In this document: positions 62,991-64,000 of the stretch, piece after piece
Position numbering within the stretch: the first letter of the stretch is position 1
How the letters are laid out: every line of letters begins with the position of its first letter
Notes under the pieces: generated by a model
Told to the model about the DNA's origin: nothing
What the model saw: the letters and a program-made list of their open reading frames with translations, nothing else
Databases searched by the model: none
Program-made: the position numbers and the translations under genes
DNA from: Streptomyces sp. HUAS ZL42
GTDB lineage: Bacteria > Actinomycetota > Actinomycetes > Streptomycetales > Streptomycetaceae
Assembly: GCF_040782645.1 (NCBI RefSeq)
Contig: NZ_CP160403.1
Location: 682,001 to 746,000, forward strand
Direction of reading: 5' to 3'
Length of the DNA stretch: 64,000 nucleotides

Positions 62991-64000
62991 CTGGTTTCGC
63001 TCTCGTTCGGTGTGGACGCGTACGGATGCTCGTCTCGCGTGCCGGCCGAGGCACGGCGCGCGGCGGGCGGCATCAAGGCCGACCCGCGGCGCGGCATCTA
63101 TATGCGCCACCGGCAGATGGCGGTGAGAGCGGACCTGCCGCCGCTCGGCAGCAGTCTTCGGAAGGCTCCGGACGGTTGGCGCGCGGGACTTTCCGTCCTG
63201 TCCGTCCGTGCCGTTGCGGTGACGGCGGGCGGTGTGACGCGAGCCGCCGACTGCAGTCGCGCGACGGGCCCGCGGTGGGACCCAAGACAGCGGTCGAAGG
63301 AGTCGGATGCGTCGAGGATCTCGCCCTCGGGGTTCTCCGCGAGGAGGAGGGCTTTACCCGGCGGGGTTGCCAACCGGTCGTGGGGCTGCTCCGACGCGTG
63401 GAGCCTGTCGCTGAGGCACCCCAGCAACATGAACAGCAGGGCGTACAGCATGCTCCGGGCAAGACGGGTCCTGTGGAAAGCACGCCCGCATTGCTCAGGA
63501 GTACGAGAGGTGACAAAGGTGGGCGGCACACGTCCTCCGCGCGGCTGCTGCCCTGACCGGAACACTCACGGCAGAGGCAGAGATCAGTGGGGGGTGGTGG
63601 AGAAAGCCGTCGACCATCCCCGCGTCACGCTGTGAAGGCCATGCGCAGGAGGTCAGACGCCGTGAACCGGACGCCGATGGGACACACGACCGCGGCCATG
63701 GGCCGCGTCCGCGAATTCCCGGGAGACGTCAACCGGTCCGGCGAGCGCTGACCTAGATGCGAAGAACCGCCGAGTCCGAGTGCGCTATCGGGGCCACGGC
63801 GCCCTGCGCTGCGGAGTGACGGGGGTACGCCAACCGGGGCATGCCGCCGCTATCGCTCGCCGACCTCAGCGGAGAGAGGCAGGGCACGGCCAGATCGGGT
63901 CCGTGGGGAGGTTGTCCGAGCGCGCACTCGTGAACTGCGTGCTGCTCTCCGTGGCCGTCGTGATGACCACCCGCCTGCTCATCCGCCGATAGTGGCAGCG
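62991..64000. other. No gene I can support
   Basis: A minus-strand frame around 63460 (MLYALLFMLLGCLSDRLHA) looks like a short lipoprotein signal, but the following sequence matches nothing and has no good ribosome site. A plus-strand frame near 63780-63992 ends in a short hydrophobic helix (VNCVLLSVAVVMTTRLLIRR) and is equally unsupported. No repeats or RNA genes were seen. Confidence 0.3.

Noticed and set aside
63073..63565. A possible lipoprotein gene on the minus strand
   Set aside because: Only a short hydrophobic start (ALLFMLLGC) supports it; the body has no family pattern and no ribosome site.

Overview
The window is high-GC DNA (roughly 70 percent) with strongly GC-biased codon use and many GTG starts. 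It carries TetR, GntR and PucR regulators, DUF2180 and DUF899 proteins, and a SpoIIE-type multidomain phosphatase. Everything points to a Streptomyces or a close actinomycete relative. The density of broken genes and insertion-sequence scraps suggests a chromosome arm or another accessory region rather than the conserved core.

Layout. (1) 1-7.4 kb: a minus-strand aromatic catabolism operon (FAH hydrolase, acyl-CoA ligase, DoxX protein, FAD hydroxylase, VOC extradiol dioxygenase) facing a TetR gene across two matching operators. (2) 7.6-8.6 kb: decayed dnaE2 and DUF6817 genes. (3) 8.6-16.5 kb: an amine-catabolism locus with a DadA-like oxidase, a HAD hydrolase, a PucR regulator and a 1008-residue kinase/phospho-lyase fusion. 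Two diverged copies of a ~105-bp regulatory element flank pucR, each oriented toward one of the outward-facing catabolic units. (4) 16.5-23.2 kb: remnants (ImuA'/ImuB, IstB, IS630, AraC, aldo-keto reductase) among a DUF899 protein, an Imm1 immunity protein and a TetR/SDR/SDR unit. (5) 23.3-31.2 kb: SpoIIE phosphatase, GlcD-type oxidase with its GntR regulator, isochorismatase-like hydrolase, sulfotransferase, DUF2180. (6) 31.2-38.3 kb: an ABC importer operon ending in a HAD-EEP fusion enzyme, with a divergent UTRA-type GntR. (7) 38.3-47.7 kb: remnants, a DHFR-like reductase, an ABC exporter pair, a mosaic of 3-hydroxyacyl-CoA dehydrogenase/thiolase/reductase scraps, a DUF2202 protein with a two-component system, and a frameshifted rhodanese. 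(8) 48-57.2 kb: a sulfide/persulfide detoxification regulon. (9) 57.2-63 kb: AraC regulator, alpha/beta hydrolase, FAD monooxygenase, MFS transporter and a CysK-like PLP enzyme. The last kilobase has no recognisable gene.

The most coherent system is the sulfur regulon. A CsoR-family repressor with two cysteines but no metal-binding histidine (CstR-like) sits among seven palindromes of the form ATACCC-N4-GGGTAT (allowing one outer mismatch). They lie upstream of sulfide:quinone reductase-DsrC-DsrE, thioredoxin, rhodanese-DUF2892/cstR, an MBL-rhodanese/rhodanese/TauE operon, and a decayed peroxiredoxin. The implied flow is sulfide oxidation, persulfide relay on DsrE/DsrC/rhodaneses, oxidation by the MBL-rhodanese protein, and export by TauE. 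The second notable system is the duplicated element of the amine locus, which implies PucR co-control of two outward-facing units.
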